Source: Progne subis subis
Lineage: Eukaryota; Chordata; Aves; Passeriformes; Hirundinidae
Assembly: GCA_022316685.1 (NCBI GenBank)
Contig: JAKJHU010000026.1
Coordinates: forward strand, 2,426,001-2,490,000
Direction: 5' to 3'
Length of the DNA stretch: 64,000 bases
In this document: positions 27,152-40,550 of the stretch, piece after piece
Position numbering within the stretch: position 1 is the stretch's first letter
Layout of the letters: every line of letters begins with the position of its first letter
Translations under genes and position numbers: made by a program
Notes under the pieces: model-generated
Seen by the model: only the letters and a program-made list of their open reading frames with translations
Database searches by the model: none
Told to the model about the DNA's origin: nothing

Positions 27152-29399
27152 TTTTTTTCAAAATGCTTGCCATTTTCCCTTCAAAAATCTAAGCTCAGTT
27201 CTAATTTTTCTTGCCAGTAAGTTGCCATAAGGCTTTATGCCCTGAGGAAACATTTTTTCTTTTAATATCACATTTACATGAGTGATAAGTAAATTCTTTA
27301 AATGAAGCTAAGAAATAAAGGATTGGAGCTCTGCAGCATTCATTCCCTTCTTCTTCCCTCTTGTGGTACCTGAAGGCATATGTATTGACAAGTTGAGTGG
27401 CTGTTTTTGATGATTTATCAAATCATGTGAAACTGATTCTCTGAGCTCTTCCTAGCTCAGCCTCATTCCAGCACTATAAAACTGAAGAAAACATAACAAA
27501 ACCTGGGTCAGGAACAACATCAGAAAATGATCAGTATGTATTTTGACACTAAGCAAAACATATCCAATTACTCTTCTTGCAATTTTGTTTGCATGTCCTG
27601 TCACACTGGAGTTCATTTATATATCACAGGACAGTGATTAAGTTCTGTAGTCTTAAATTCACTAAACAGACTGAATCTACTCTTCTCATTCCTAGCCGTG
27701 GTTTTCCATTTCCAATCATGCATATAGGTCCCACTTTCCAAGTCAAAATTCCTTTTTAAGAAGTATTTAAACAGGTCAGGCAAGAACACACTCCAAAGCA
27801 ATATAGTCTTACTTCTAAGGTAGGGTTTAGTTCTATCAGTTGTGTTATTTTGTAGTATCTTTGTGTTCATTGTTAATACACAGTGACTCTACTGATAATG
27901 AGGAAGACCTATAGGACAAAGCAAGTTCATTTAAGAGCAAGCCTCTTTTAATAGTCAGATGCAAATATAAATAATATATTTCACTTGCTAATGCATTCAG
28001 GTAATTAATTTTTTCACTTTTCTTCTTTGTATATATACATATAAAAGAAGTCTTATGTTTAAATACAGGATAACTCAAAAAGAACTAAGAGTAAACAAAT
28101 TGCTATCACAGCTACAGAGATTTTATCACTCCATTAATTGTCCTGTAATGTTCTTGGGTTATGGAAAAGTAGGTAAGACTAATACCTCACATACCACCAT
28201 TATGAGTCAATAATATTTTGGACTGCATGCTGTATATGGCTTTCTGCTAAGTGTGTTTTGTTACTTTTACATGCAAATATACCTCTTGAAGAAATAATTT
28301 TTGCAGACTGCATTTTGAAGATGAGACCATTGATCCAGCACTATTCCTATATTCTTAAGTGCTTAGTCTTCTTGGTTAGCCACCTAAATTCTTACTTAGT
28401 CTCCAGTTCAGGACTCAAGCTTTTGGAAGAGATCAAGATCTTTCCTGCTTCCTTTTGATCATAGCTTTTCTTTACATTGTTGTTTCCAGGCATTCATCCA
28501 CGTTAGGTTCCAACTATCTCTGATATGGCATTCACTAGCTCATCCAGAAACTTTGGTTTCCTTTTACTCTCTCACAACCCTTCATTATTAAAGTCTTTCA
28601 TTATCCATTTCCACTTTATATGCCTGGGAATTAACCTTCTTTACAACCCTGTCCACTGCTTCTCTAATACAAGCTGATCTATTGGCATGACTGAAATATG
28701 ACTCAAACCTACCAGCCTTACTTCCACTACTGCACATTAAGTCTGATTCAGTGCCAGCTGGCAGCGGATGGGAAAACCCAATTACTTAACTCAGCTTCTG
28801 AATGAATCTGTAAAATGATAATTTGCTCACATATTAAATTTTTTTATATTCAAATAAGAATAATAGTGGCCCTCATGTTTTATGATAATGTTTCATATCC
28901 TAGAAGTTGCGTTTTGATTCTTAGACTAATATGGTTACCTGCTGACTTTAGGAAAAGGGAGAGCTATATCACTGAATTTGACTAAATCTGCTTTGGGCCT
29001 TCTGATCTTGAAGGGAAGGCATCTTAGAAATCATTTATTTGAAGTAATAAATTAAACTTCTTGAAACAAATATCAATATGCATATCCCAAGTTCCCAGTA
29101 GCTGGATCTTACTCTTCCACATGGAATTAACAGAGCTTGTTAGCAGATTACAAAATAATTTTCTGTAATGATTTTCAGGCATAAAATTGAAAAATGTTCC
29201 AAATCCTGCATGTGAGATTGTAGGAGGGACTAAAGGCAAAGGCAGGTGCTGAGCACATTCCACTCTGCAGACAGTGTGTTCTTGTTTCTTTCTCTGCCTC
29301 CTGAGACTATTGGCCACAGTACTGGTACCCTCAGGCTGCAGAACAGATTTGTATTGCCAGACTTAGGAGAACAGACTACATTTACTCTTTAAAACAACA
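23765..29399. other. AT-rich non-coding DNA with homopolymers
   Basis: Apart from the T tract listed separately and A-rich runs near 25535-25558 and 26863-26883, no gene or repeat is recognisable. Open frames are under 100 codons. Confidence 0.5.
27113..27158. repeat. CTTTT repeat leading into a 24-base T homopolymer
   Basis: Imperfect TTTTC units at 27113-27134 are followed by an uninterrupted T run at 27135-27158. This is a pyrimidine-only low-complexity tract, possibly the antisense tail of an old retroposon whose body I cannot see. Confidence 0.9.
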
Positions 29400-30770
29400 C
29401 AGGATCATAGGATAATTCAGGCTGGGAGGATCTCAGGAGGTCTATATTTCCATCTTCTGTTGCAAGCGGGATCATCTGTGAGATCAGACCAAATTGTACA
29501 AGGCTTTATTCAGTGTGGTCCTGAAATTCCCCAGGGATGGAGGGAGATACTATATCCTCTCTGGACAACCTGCTTCAGTGCTTAACTGTCTTCAGAGTTT
29601 AAAAAAAGGTTTTTTGATCATTTTTCCAGTTGATTTTCCTGTCCTTTTTCCATTTTCCATCTTGAACGTCTCTTGTTTCATATTATGCTCATTGTGCATG
29701 TCCTCTCACATTTGCTTGATTCCCTCATTGCAGGCACAGGCAGGCTACTGCTAGGTCCCCTCAAAGACGTCTCTTCTCCAGGCTGAACAAGCCCTGGACT
29801 CTCAGTTTCCCCAACAAGGCAAGACCCTGGGCACCTTGGTGTCCTCCACTGAACTTGCTCCAGTGTATTCATGTTGTTCTTGTATTGGGAAACCAAACGT
29901 GGGTGCAGTATTTGAGATGTGCTTTAAGACATACTGAGAAGAAAAGGATAAACCCTCCCCTTGATGTCCTGGCCATTGACATAGCTGGCTGTCCACCCAG
30001 TATGTGCCAGCGGAGGTGCCAGGTCCCTTCTTGCAGAGCTGCTCCCAGTCAGGCAGGCATCACCCTGTGTCCTTGCACCAGGTTTATCTTTCCTGTCCAG
30101 GGACAGCACTTGGTATTAATCCTTGATGAATTCAGCTGGTTCCTCCTGTCCCATTCCTCCAACCTGTCTAGGTCCCTAGGGATTACACCCCTAAATTTTA
30201 CACCTTGAATGTGTCAAAAATTGCCCCCAAATTTGGTGTTATTTCCCAGCTGCGGGGAGGCACAGTCAGGCCATTGATAAAGCTGTGAAGCAGGACAGGT
30301 TGCAGGAAAAGACCCAGAGTACTCCATTTGTTACCAGCTTCCAGATAAAATATGACCCACTAACCTCTACCCTTGTGAGCCTCATGAATAAGTTTTTAGA
30401 TGGATAGTTGCCCATTCATCCAAACCATAACATTCTAACTTGGATACAAGGGTATTATGCAAGACTGTGCTGAAAACCTTAGTGAAGTCAAGATAAATGA
30501 CATGCAGTGATTTGCCTTTGTTCAGAAATGGAGATCCTAATTGCAGCAGGCAAAATTTCTAAGTTTCTAATTCACACTTAGAAAATCCATGCTTAATCAC
30601 CCCCCAGAGACCATTAAAGTGGGACAGATTAGCCTGTAGTTCCTTGGATTGACCTTTTGCGATTTTTTGTTTTTGAGATACATATGATTTTTGTCTGTCT
30701 TTAGCCATCAAGCATTTCCTCTCGATCTCCATGGGTACAGCTCTAGATAGTCCATGAGAGGGAAGCTTTG
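29400..30770 (-). mobile_element. CR1 LINE, reverse orientation, ~1.4 kb, decayed
   Basis: On the + strand the sequence starts with the reverse complement of a CR1 3' end ('aggatcataggataattcag'). It continues with 'gagatcagaccaaattgtac' and 'cttctccaggctgaacaag', landmarks of the CR1 3' UTR, then passes back through ORF2 sequence. The segment 'gtgaagtcaagataaatgac' at about 30482-30501 and 'agcctgtagttccttggatt' at about 30631-30650 correspond to internal reverse-transcriptase regions read backwards. All frames are interrupted. The subfamily seems different from the copies at 3.7-5.2 kb. The 5' end is approximate. Confidence 0.85.
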
Positions 30771-33700
30771 CCAGGGAGTGTCCTTGCCCTGTCTTCCCTT
30801 CAGACACTTTGTTTGGATGAACAAAGTTCAGTTGGAACAGAAAGCAGTGTGTTGCTTTGGGTTTCCCTTTTTAACACAATGGTAAACTTCCATCGAGCAG
30901 AGAGGAAACCTGAATTATGCTGCTGTCAGCACAGAGAGTTCAGATGGAATGAAGCTTTTTACTTGTGTGCTCATGTGCACTTATGGGTAAAATGTCAGTG
31001 TGTGGCTGTAGAACTGGGGAACAGTAGGAGATATGAGGCTGGGTTAGGAAGCTGCTTCTGTATACAAGGTGACAAAATTTCCCATTCTAAACCTCCCCTT
31101 CTGAAAAGACTTGAGAAACTGTCTTTAGTGACCTCTACAAATTATAATAATAAAAAAAAGGCTCTAATTTTTCCCTCTATTTATATATGGTCAGAGCATT
31201 TGGCAGAGGTTTTTCACACTTGAATCATTCAAAAATGGCTCAACAGATTTTGCTCAGATGTCCAATGTAATCACTTTGGGGCTGAGGTTGAGTGTGGAAA
31301 ATTGAAGCCAAAAGGAATTCGAATTATGTGCAACGGGAAAAGGGTTAGGGAGGCAGGAGAGCAGCTGGATTTCTAACTACATCACAACCTCACAGCTACA
31401 ACTGCTTTCCTATTCTAATTCCACGTGAATGGACACCACTTATTTGTATGGATAACACAAGAAGGAATTTCAAAGTTGCAAGTGAAAGTGCTCTGCAAAC
31501 ATCAAAACATCAGACGATATTTGCTTGTGTGTAACCAATCACTCAGGAGTAGAGAAGGGGAAAAAGAAATCTTTTGACATTGGCTTAACAAGTGGATGCA
31601 GAATGTTTATCTGCAGAAAGTTTATTCATGGGCTGGAGCAAGTGGCATCCTCTACATAACTGTATTTACCAGGCTGAGAAATGGGGGTTGAGGATGTGGC
31701 ATGGTGTGGGTTGGCTCAGTGACTGTCCATGGAGTGATGCCATACTGATGTGAAAATTTAGCCTACAAAATGCCAGATTGGTTTTTGAGAGGGAATAACT
31801 AAGTGGGAGGGAAAGCCGACTCGTCTCTGAGTATTTCAGCATAGGCTGAAGCATGCCACTTCAAAATATTCTGGATTCCCTGCGTGAGGAAAGATGGCAT
31901 GAACTCAGGTAACTGTGCCCAGGGACAGCAAAGCAAGCACTAATGTCTCTGTAAAAGCCCCTGCTCCCTGTTCCTGTGGTGGTTTGTCTCTCTACACCTA
32001 GCAGGAAAAACCTGGGCACATTCAAAATGATCTCTGATGACTAAAACCAGCTGCCTTCCCCTTCTGTCTCAGCAAATCTCAGACTTGGTATTGCTTTAAA
32101 AAGCTTCTTGGCAGCTGTTCGGATGAATTTGAAGGACAGCTTGGAAAGCTGAATTTGAGCATTTTCTGGAAGAGCAGCAACAGGCAGTCCCAGACAGCAC
32201 CTCAGCCAAGTGTGATATGCTCCGTTTTGTGTTTGGGTCCCAGAGACAGGCCAGACTGGATATTCCCTTTGAACAGAGTGGGAGTCTTACCACTTCCACG
32301 GGAGCCTTTTGGAAGTTCATATTTTCCACTAATTCAGACAAAACCCCTCAACTCTTTGTATAGTGACACAAATGAAACCGATGCTATAAATAAAAGCACA
32401 AGAACCCACGGAGTTCATCCAGTAAGAGTACTGTAAGAAGATGCCATGTGCCATTCATCTAAACCCAGAGGGCTGCTTTTAGCAACGGGAAGGCAGGAAC
32501 TTCAGTTTACCTAAGTAGTGACTCAGAGAAGAGCAGTGAAAGAGCTCAGGTTGGGAAAAAAGGCATGAAGTAAAAGGTGTAATTTCTGTCCAAGCTCAAT
32601 GAGGTATGATCTACTGCAGTTGTTCAGTCTTGAAGTGTGCTTATTCAAAAATATAGATGAGTAATTGAAATGTGATCCAGGTGAAATTCAAGCTTCCTGT
32701 AGACTAGATATTTAAATACATTTATAAAGCAATGCAGCGAATTTTAATTAGTGAAATTTTATACAAGCTTTTCTATATAAATACACAATAATGAAATGCA
32801 CATGCACATAAACACAACAAAATTCAAAAAACGTCCTCTCTTCCAATAAAATTCAAGCTTTCAAACTTAAACAAAACTGAAACTTCTATTTCTGTTTTGA
32901 AAAGAACATTTTATATTAAAAAGAAAAAAAGCAGCAGAGAAGAAGAAAATAAAACTATTCTACTTTTTCCAGAGAAAATATATTTTCAAGTGTGTAGACA
33001 GGAACAAGGCATATGAATGCCACAACTTGTTTCTACTTCTGTGCACTTTGGACATCATTAAGAAAACAATGTGCTATGTACAGAGGAAAAAAAGGTATAA
33101 CTTGTCATGTTGAAACCAAGGTGTTCCTGAAAAATTTTTTATTCCGTTTTCACAGTGTCATTTCCAAAACGAGTTACACCTGCACCTTCTGAGGCTGCAT
33201 TACTGATAGGGAAGTTAGAGAAAATGGTTGGACCTATTGGATCCATTCTGGTCCAAGCCAGCTGAATACTCAAGTGCCTGTCAATTTGGAATGGCCATGG
33301 CCCAGAAGCAGCTTGAATGCAGCACGCTCAGAGCAGCTCTGTCTCATTCCACAAGCCTTGAGAAAATTCTCAGTTTATTAATGGTAGCATTTGTGAAAGC
33401 AATTAATGCCACATTATGTACATATTTTTATTTTCTAGGCTGTCAGAGCCCATTGCTAATTTACCAAACTTTAGCAGAACACAGATTTTATGAGTTCTTT
33501 TCTTATATGTTGAAAAGAATTGAAGAGCATTATGACTGAACACCTACCATATTTTCTGCCATTGGGCTTGTGAAAGGTTTGGAGTTCTTATGCCAATCTT
33601 CCTGCAATGAGCATGGCTTATTACCTTTTGGATTAAGATTTCATGAATGCCAAGCTCCTTACAGCATGTTTTTTCCATTGGAAGGAATTCAGGGCTCTAA

Positions 33701-36700
33701 AATGTCACCACCCATCTACAAATAGATCATGCAGGACCTGCATTAACTTGTTGCATTTCACCTTTATTTCGCAATTTCATATGAATTTATACTGTCTAAA
33801 GTTAAACTTATCACTTCTTTGCTATCAAGGACAGTCCTTGAACATGTTTTATGTATAAAAATCCAACACCACTTTTCCAAGAGGTAATCTTTCCAAAGAA
33901 ACATAGCATTTCAAGTTAACACAAGTGACTCACAAGGTCTAAAGCTTTGACTGATGTAAATAAGCAGAGAAGCAATAAATGAGGTTATGTCATCTCCATC
34001 AGCTGAAGATGTCTTACCACACAGACTTGAGAAATTTGCTGAAGACATACCCATTTTAAGATCTCACTAATAGATCATACTGTCTACTACTGATGTGCTT
34101 TTTTTATTCTTTGCTTTTTGGATTTACTTTAAAGCTGTAGCATCTATGGGCCACAAACAAAAGACCAAAAGACTGAAGCAATTATTTGTTAGCTGCTTGT
34201 GAATGATCATAAGCCAGACCAGAACACTTTTCAAGAAAATTGCTTTAAAATCATAAGGGTTTCCGAAGCGAAAACAATGACATGTTCTGGACTAAGACTC
34301 TTTCAAGAAACTAAACAGTAAGTTACAAAATAGGCTGATTCTCAAGCATTTTGGAATGACAATGGTTCAAGATTTTTGTGGTGAAAGCATAACCTTTGAA
34401 ACTGTTATTTCACAAACAAATGGCAAGCTCTGTCCTTCTTCACACAAACACAAGATTTGATTGCCTCTGTAAAAACTGTCCCCAAAGCATTTCCTTTGGC
34501 TGGTGTGGAATGCTGACTATTCATTAAATCAGGCACAGAAAGAAAATTTTCTGGCCCTTATGAACTTTTTAAGCTTTGGGAGCTAGCAGCTGCTTATCTT
34601 GTGAACAGAATTTCCTGTTAGTATCCTTCTAGCCTATTTGTTCACTAGAAGCCCAACAAATGTCAACAAAAATAACACTCTATGTTCCAGTTTTTAAAAG
34701 CAATTGAGAAATCTCAGATATTTTATACTTCCCTAATAGACCTGTGTACTATTAATGAAAGCACTGTTATGACCTTGCTCAGATCTTATTTAGTTCTGGT
34801 GGTTGTTAGCTGGGTTGAAATTATAAAGATGGTGAGGGACTGACTATAAACATCATGTTCCTGTAGCATAAAATGCACTTCCAATAGCAGTCCCAGCAGT
34901 CATTTTACGAAAGACTAAATAATTTCAATTGTTTAAAAATGGCCCTTTTCATGCTCTGAGAGTCTGATTCTTATTAAATCTGTTTCTGTAGAACTGAAGG
35001 ATAAATGAAACATTCTACTCCTTCAAAAGTTCATTCAAATTTTAAATAGTTGAAATGAGTGTTTCCCCTCTGATCAAAATCAGCACTAAGGGGATCCTGC
35101 TTGATTTTTGGATTGGTAAATGTGCAGAAACAAAAAGCTTTCTGATAAAGCCATTTCTAGCAATGCCTGCTGCATAGAATGGGGCTGATCTGCTCTCTCC
35201 AAGGGTATTTTTCACCAACATTATATCATCTGGGTAGATCCCCAGTTTCTAATGGAGCAGGACACACTGTTGCAGCAAACAGTCCTGCTCAGCTTATTCC
35301 CTGGGAGGCAGTCTGAAAGCTATGCCTGATTTTCCAAAGCAGGGACCAGACACAGGGCAAATCATTTATGTTACTTAAGGCACTACTGGAGAGGGTTCAC
35401 ATGCTGCAGATAACCGATAGTCTAAGAAGACTATCCACCACCCTGGACTTAAAACTACATTGCCTTGAACTCCTTTGACAGCAGTGGGTGATATTTCTAG
35501 CACAGAAGTTTGTGGTGCTCTGTGGTCCCTTCTAAAAGGCAGGAGCTGATTGGGAAGATATGAGAATTATGCACTACAGAGCTTCACAATGTTTGAAGGA
35601 AGTGATCCTCCTGCTGGCCTTGCTAGATTCAAAGTATCAAGAGAAATAGCTTTGTGCAAGGAAACCAGGAACTCTGTGAGCAATTGAAGTTACTGTATCA
35701 AGTGGAAGTTTGTTTTCCAGATCTCCGTGGCTGATGTCCAGTGTCTACCACACACACACATGTTGCGCTACATGTGCACACAGCAACTGCAAAGCACGTG
35801 TGCAGTAAAGTCAGACCATCCAACATCTGTGCAGCACATGTGGTCTCATTTATGTGAGATGCTGACTTGCTATGTACATCTGCCTTAAGGTAAACCTTTT
35901 TAATGTGCCTTTAATAACTTTTTGCCTCCCGGCTCTATTGTCTGTCTAAAGATGTGCCCAAACATTTTCCCAAACCCAAGGCATTCATGATGCTCATATC
36001 AATACTTTCTGATGTTCTTGAGGTGCAAGTTGACATTAAAACCTTTTCCTAAAGTGAAGCAAAACTGGAGTCCCTCCAGAAATGAACACATGCTAGCTTT
36101 TCACGTGAGATTTCTGTTGTCACTGTTGGATAAAACTGCTTGATAGGTTCAAAGCTGTGAGGGAGATGGGGGAAAGAAGTTTAGATTTTGCATTTCTGCT
36201 TGCAAACGTTTTATTTTCCATACCTTCCTTCATAAAGAGCAACAAAAGTGGCCCTGAAAAGATTGTCCTGTAACCTGAAGTCCAGAATACTCTATCTTGT
36301 CAGTAAATTGCAAATGCAGAAAATGTGAATTCTCCACAACTGGCATTCACTCTAAGACTGAGACAACGAGTCCAAAGTAATTTAAAATGCCTTTTCATTG
36401 GCATTAGTGATTCTTAGTATTTCAGGGGGTATCTGCTTATTCACACATATATTTGTACCTTTTCCATGAGGATGTTGGTAAGGAAAAGTTGTTTGACATC
36501 AGAAATTCAAGAGGCATACACAAGCCACATACAGTCTTACTTACAGCTTATTACATGGACTGCAAGTATGACTTTCCTTATTTGTGGCTGAAACACATTT
36601 TAAAATAGCTGCTTTATAAATAATCAGGCATATAATGAAATCCACATGAGTACTTGAAGGTGGCTCAGGATTCTCACTCAAAAGTTCTACAGACCAAACC

Positions 36701-37378
36701 TGTACAGTGTTTCCCATGTGAAAGGGGACAGGCAGCCTTCCCTAATGATGCTTTCCTTTTATTGAGTGCATGACAGTGTTTTGGGTTATGAAGAATTGGT
36801 TCATTGTGCTCATTAGCATTTCAAAAGCATTTAGCTTGGCTGGAGCTCTATAAAAGATTGCTGTGAACTGTATCGCCGTATGTATATAGGCACTACTGAA
36901 TACAATAGGAAATAGGATATATTTACATTTTTATGAGAGTTTCCTGAGTTAAAGGAATCTGCTGACTCCTTTGAAGTTGAGAGCAAGTTCTCTTTCTTCT
37001 CTTCCTCAGCCTGAATGTTCCTATGTTCAGCATAATTATAATGTCACAGTGTAGGCAAAGTCATTGTTATTTTAACCACTCTTGCGTTTTCTAGGGTGCA
37101 AATGCAGGTGTGGGTAGAAAACTGAATCTGAGTTCTGGGGTTTGTCTGGTGACTAATTTCACACCTTGTCTGTGCTTGTGAGATGTTGTGTTGTTCTCTT
37201 CCAGATCACAATAACACTTATCCCTGAGTGCAGAAGGGTAAGAGAGACAGGTCGTAGAATTCTATTCATGCCAAAATATGAAGCATTTAACACAGCAGGT
37301 TTTGCATAACTTGTGAAAGTGAACAGGTAGCTAGCTAAACACAGGCTTCAAGGTTGGACAACTTGAATGTAGATACCG
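30771..37378. other. AT-rich non-coding DNA, no feature recognised
   Basis: About 6.6 kb without recognisable genes or interspersed repeats. The 151-codon open frame at 30768-31223 is not similar to any family I know and starts at the edge of a CR1. The stretch 33860-37380 has no open frame above about 60 codons, the emptiest part of the window. Confidence 0.5.
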
Positions 37379-37384
37379 TATTTC
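37379..37384. repeat. Target-site duplication, left copy (TATTTC)
   Basis: Six bases identical to 38027-38032, immediately flanking the solo LTR. A 6-bp duplication is usual for alpha- and betaretrovirus-like (ERVK) integration. Confidence 0.85.
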
Positions 37385-38026
37385 TGTTGGGGGGCTTCCC
37401 CAACATTCAGGTGGTTTCAGGGTCTTTTTCCTCCCTGCACAGCTCCGAGCCAAGCCGAAGGAAGAGATGGAGTCTTCAGGTTTAGTTTTTTCAAGGTTGT
37501 ATTTTTCGTTTATTGTTTCTTATCTTACAAATTTCTCACAGTCCAACATGATGTTTGCAGCTGCATGGACTTCTCACGTCTCCCCCCGAGCTGGGCTGTC
37601 CTTAATCTTTTATACTAATTACTACATGTTCGTTATTTACTATTTCTTACCAATGTCTATCACTATTACTAAAAAGGTCATCTATACACTGACCCAATCC
37701 TCACTAACTACTTTGTGCCAACGTCATAGCAGAAATGGAGTGAGGGAAGGAGAAGGAAGAAGGAGACAACGCCCCAGATTCTCCATTTTGTCCCCATTCA
37801 CTCCAATGCTGTGAACCTAAAATTACTGTTTTTTCACTCTATGATAAACTAAACTACTATTTTTCACACTCCCGTGGCCTGCAAACCCTCTCTCAGTTTA
37901 GGAAGTTTTTCCCATGGACTGAGATCAAATCCATTGTCTCTCTGAGATTTGGGCTGGGGTCTCAGAACCCCCTGACCAGGTCCCTGACCCTCCAGGGCAA
38001 CCAAAGGAATGCCCTGGGCTCCAACA
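37385..38026 (-). mobile_element. Solo LTR of an endogenous retrovirus (ERVK-like), 642 bp
   Basis: Read on the minus strand, the element begins TGTTGG and ends CCAACA, perfect 6-base terminal inverted repeats with canonical TG...CA ends. It is bracketed by identical TATTTC duplications. Internal order fits an LTR: U3, then a TATAAAA box (37608-37614 on the +), then an AATAAA signal about 100 bases further on (37509-37514 on the +), then U5. No internal proviral sequence is present, so it is the product of recombination between two LTRs of one provirus. The intact ends and duplications suggest a fairly young insertion. Class assignment rests on the 6-bp duplication and is inference. Confidence 0.9.
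37608..37614 (-). promoter_or_regulatory. TATA box of the solo LTR
   Basis: Minus-strand TATAAAA inside the LTR, at the expected distance upstream of the AATAAA signal at 37509-37514. If active it would direct transcription toward decreasing coordinates. Whether it is active cannot be told from sequence. Confidence 0.6.
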
Positions 38027-38032
38027 TATTTC
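38027..38032. repeat. Target-site duplication, right copy (TATTTC)
   Basis: Matches the six bases at 37379-37384 exactly. Confidence 0.85.
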
Positions 38033-38329
38033 CCCCTTGTACAGCATAAATCCCTGCTGACAGTAACTGAACGGCAATGACCAGACAGGAGTAAAAGCAT
38101 GCCTTGTCAGAAGGATGAGCAGGGGGAAAAGAGGGGCCAAGCAAGGAAGAAAAGAAGGGAGGCTTATAAAGAGGCAGACTGTCCAGTGTTTCAGCATAAA
38201 GCTGGAGGGCATGCTCACTGAGCACGTCCCTATATCTAGAGCCCAGGAGGATGGTACACTGAGTCTGTGAGAACTACCTGACCAAGAAAACATAGAAGAT
38301 GAGGCTTTCAAAAAATGATTAGTAAAGGT

Positions 38330-40550
38330 TTCTTGGTTATATGCTCTCATCCTTGTGCTTTTCAACCTTCTAGATGTCAATAACACAGCAACATTCCAGG
38401 AAAACCCTAAACTGCATTGGTGATGATTTCACAATACCAACATTAGAGCATCAAGCACAGGTAGAGCTCTACCAGACCTATTGTTCACAAACTGTGAAGA
38501 GCTAGTGGAAAATGCAGTCATGGTTGGCAGCTTGGTCTGCAGTAGCCACAGCGTGATTGAACTCAGGATCTGAAGGAGGGCTGGGAAGGAAAACAGCAGG
38601 GTTAGGATTTTGTATTTCAGGAGAGCAGACTTTGGCTTATTTTTAGGGAATTGCTAGGTGGAGTGCCCTGGGAAGCAGCCATGAAGGGGAAAAATGCCCA
38701 GGAAAGCTGGCTAATTTTTAAAGAAAACTTCTCAGGGTCTGGAACAAACCATCCTGTTGGACAGGAAGACTGGGAATTCTGGCAGACCTGTTTGACTAAG
38801 TCAGGAGTTTCTCAATGAACTGAAACACACACACACACAAAAGGAGTGCACAAGAAGTGAGAACAAAGAAAGACAATGAAATAAGTGTGTAACAATGTTG
38901 CTGAGCAATGCATTAGGACAAATGTTATAGAGACAAAATCAGGATGGTCAAAACAGAAGGTGGTCTGGAGCTAATGCTGGCCATGGTCAGAAAGGGCAAT
39001 ATGATATGTTGCAGGAACGTTAGCTGGAAAAGGAAGCTCAGAGAAAAGGCAGGTCAGTAGATGAATGAGGAGGGTCCAGTAACAAACATGGAAATGACTG
39101 AAGAACTGAAGTAATAGATCCTTTCTGCTTCACAGACAAAACTTTTTCCCAGAGCCCTGTGTGTACTAGCACGTATTTGGGAAGAGGTGGCGAGTAGGGG
39201 GACACAACACATTAGAGGAAATACTCAGTTTGTGGGAAGAGGTGGATGCTGACAGAGATGGCTGATGTGATTGTGGTGCCTCTGTCCATAGAAAATAATA
39301 ACAATCAGGAGAGGTAGCTGAGGACTGTGTCCTCTGGACATTACCAAACCCAAGGACAAGAAGGCAATGAGGGCTAGTCAACAGTTCCAAAGGGTGAACC
39401 CTCCTTTGCTAGCCAATTACCTTCTCTGATAAAATGACTGACTATGAAGGCAAGGGGAGATTGATGGGTATGGTATCTCCAACTTTAGTGAAGAATTTGA
39501 CATCACCACCTATAGTAACCCAAATCTCACCTAGCAGCTCAGGAAGTTCAGACTTGACTAGAGTAGAAATCTGGGCTCAAAGGATTCAATGGCTTGAGGT
39601 CTGACTGCTAACTTGTGCAGTTCTTCAGAGGGTAACACTACAATCCATATTATCCAATGTTTCATCTGCAATCTTGATGATGCACATACCCTCCACAAAT
39701 TTGTGGATGATGCTAAATTAGGGGGCAGCTACTGACATCTCAAATGGCAGAACTTCATAGTTCTTCACAGGTTCACAGTGACCTGAGAAAACAGGACTCA
39801 GTAAGGACAAGTACACTTGGGGCAGAACAACCCAATGTATCAGTGCCTAGAAGAACAGCAGCCTCACTGATAAAGATCTGGGATTACAGATGTTATTTGG
39901 TGTGACAGTGGATGCCAGGCTGAACATGTGACAACTGTGTGCTCCCATCATGAATAAAGCTAATGGTTAAGGGTTTTCTTAGGGGTGCATGGCTAGCAGA
40001 TCAAGGGAGGTCGCTACTTGCTCTAATCTGCTGCTTGGAGACCACAGCTGGACTAACATGTCTGGCTCTGGGACACACTTCATGAGGGAGATGGTCTTGC
40101 AGAAGGTTACCAAGGTGGCAAGGGACACAGAACACATACTTTGTGAAGTAAAATCTAGGGAGCTGGGCTTGTTTAGTTTTGCAAGGAAGAGACAACAGAG
40201 AGATTATAGCCTATGACCACACGAAGTAAAGTCATGAAGATGACAAAGTCAGATTTCTTTTTACAGTAGCAAGCACAAAGCAGACGAGAGTAAGGGACAC
40301 ATTTTGTGACTTGGGAGGCTCAAATCAGACATTAGGAAAACATTATTCACCAAGATGGTAATGCAGCACTGGAAGAAACTATGAAAGATGTTGTAGAGTC
40401 TTTAACTTTACAGATTTTCAAGACTTCTCCAGATGAAGCCATGACAGGCCTAATATAGCATTAATGATTGCCCTGGTTTAAGCAGAAAACAGAACTACAT
40501 AACTCCTCAAAATAGATCTTGTAATATGCTGGGATGTGTCTCTAGTCTTG
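38330..40550 (+). mobile_element. CR1 LINE, ~2.2 kb, most of ORF2 and the 3' UTR, decayed
   Basis: Landmarks occur in order in + orientation. The end of the endonuclease domain is near 38376-38640, including 'caggagagcagactttggct' at about 38619. Linker and reverse transcriptase follow, with the catalytic box read as FVDD at 39700-39711 inside a readable 'HKFVDDAKLG' stretch. The C-terminal segment around 39910-40215 matches the + strand element at 3.7 kb, and a decayed 3' UTR runs to about 40550. Many stops and indels make it inactive. It is the longest LINE in the window and begins about 300 bases beyond the solo LTR. No clear octamer tail is left. Confidence 0.85.

Noticed and set aside
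30768..31223. A 151-codon + strand open frame
   Set aside because: It starts at the border of the reverse-strand CR1, contains no recognisable domain and has no convincing splice context.
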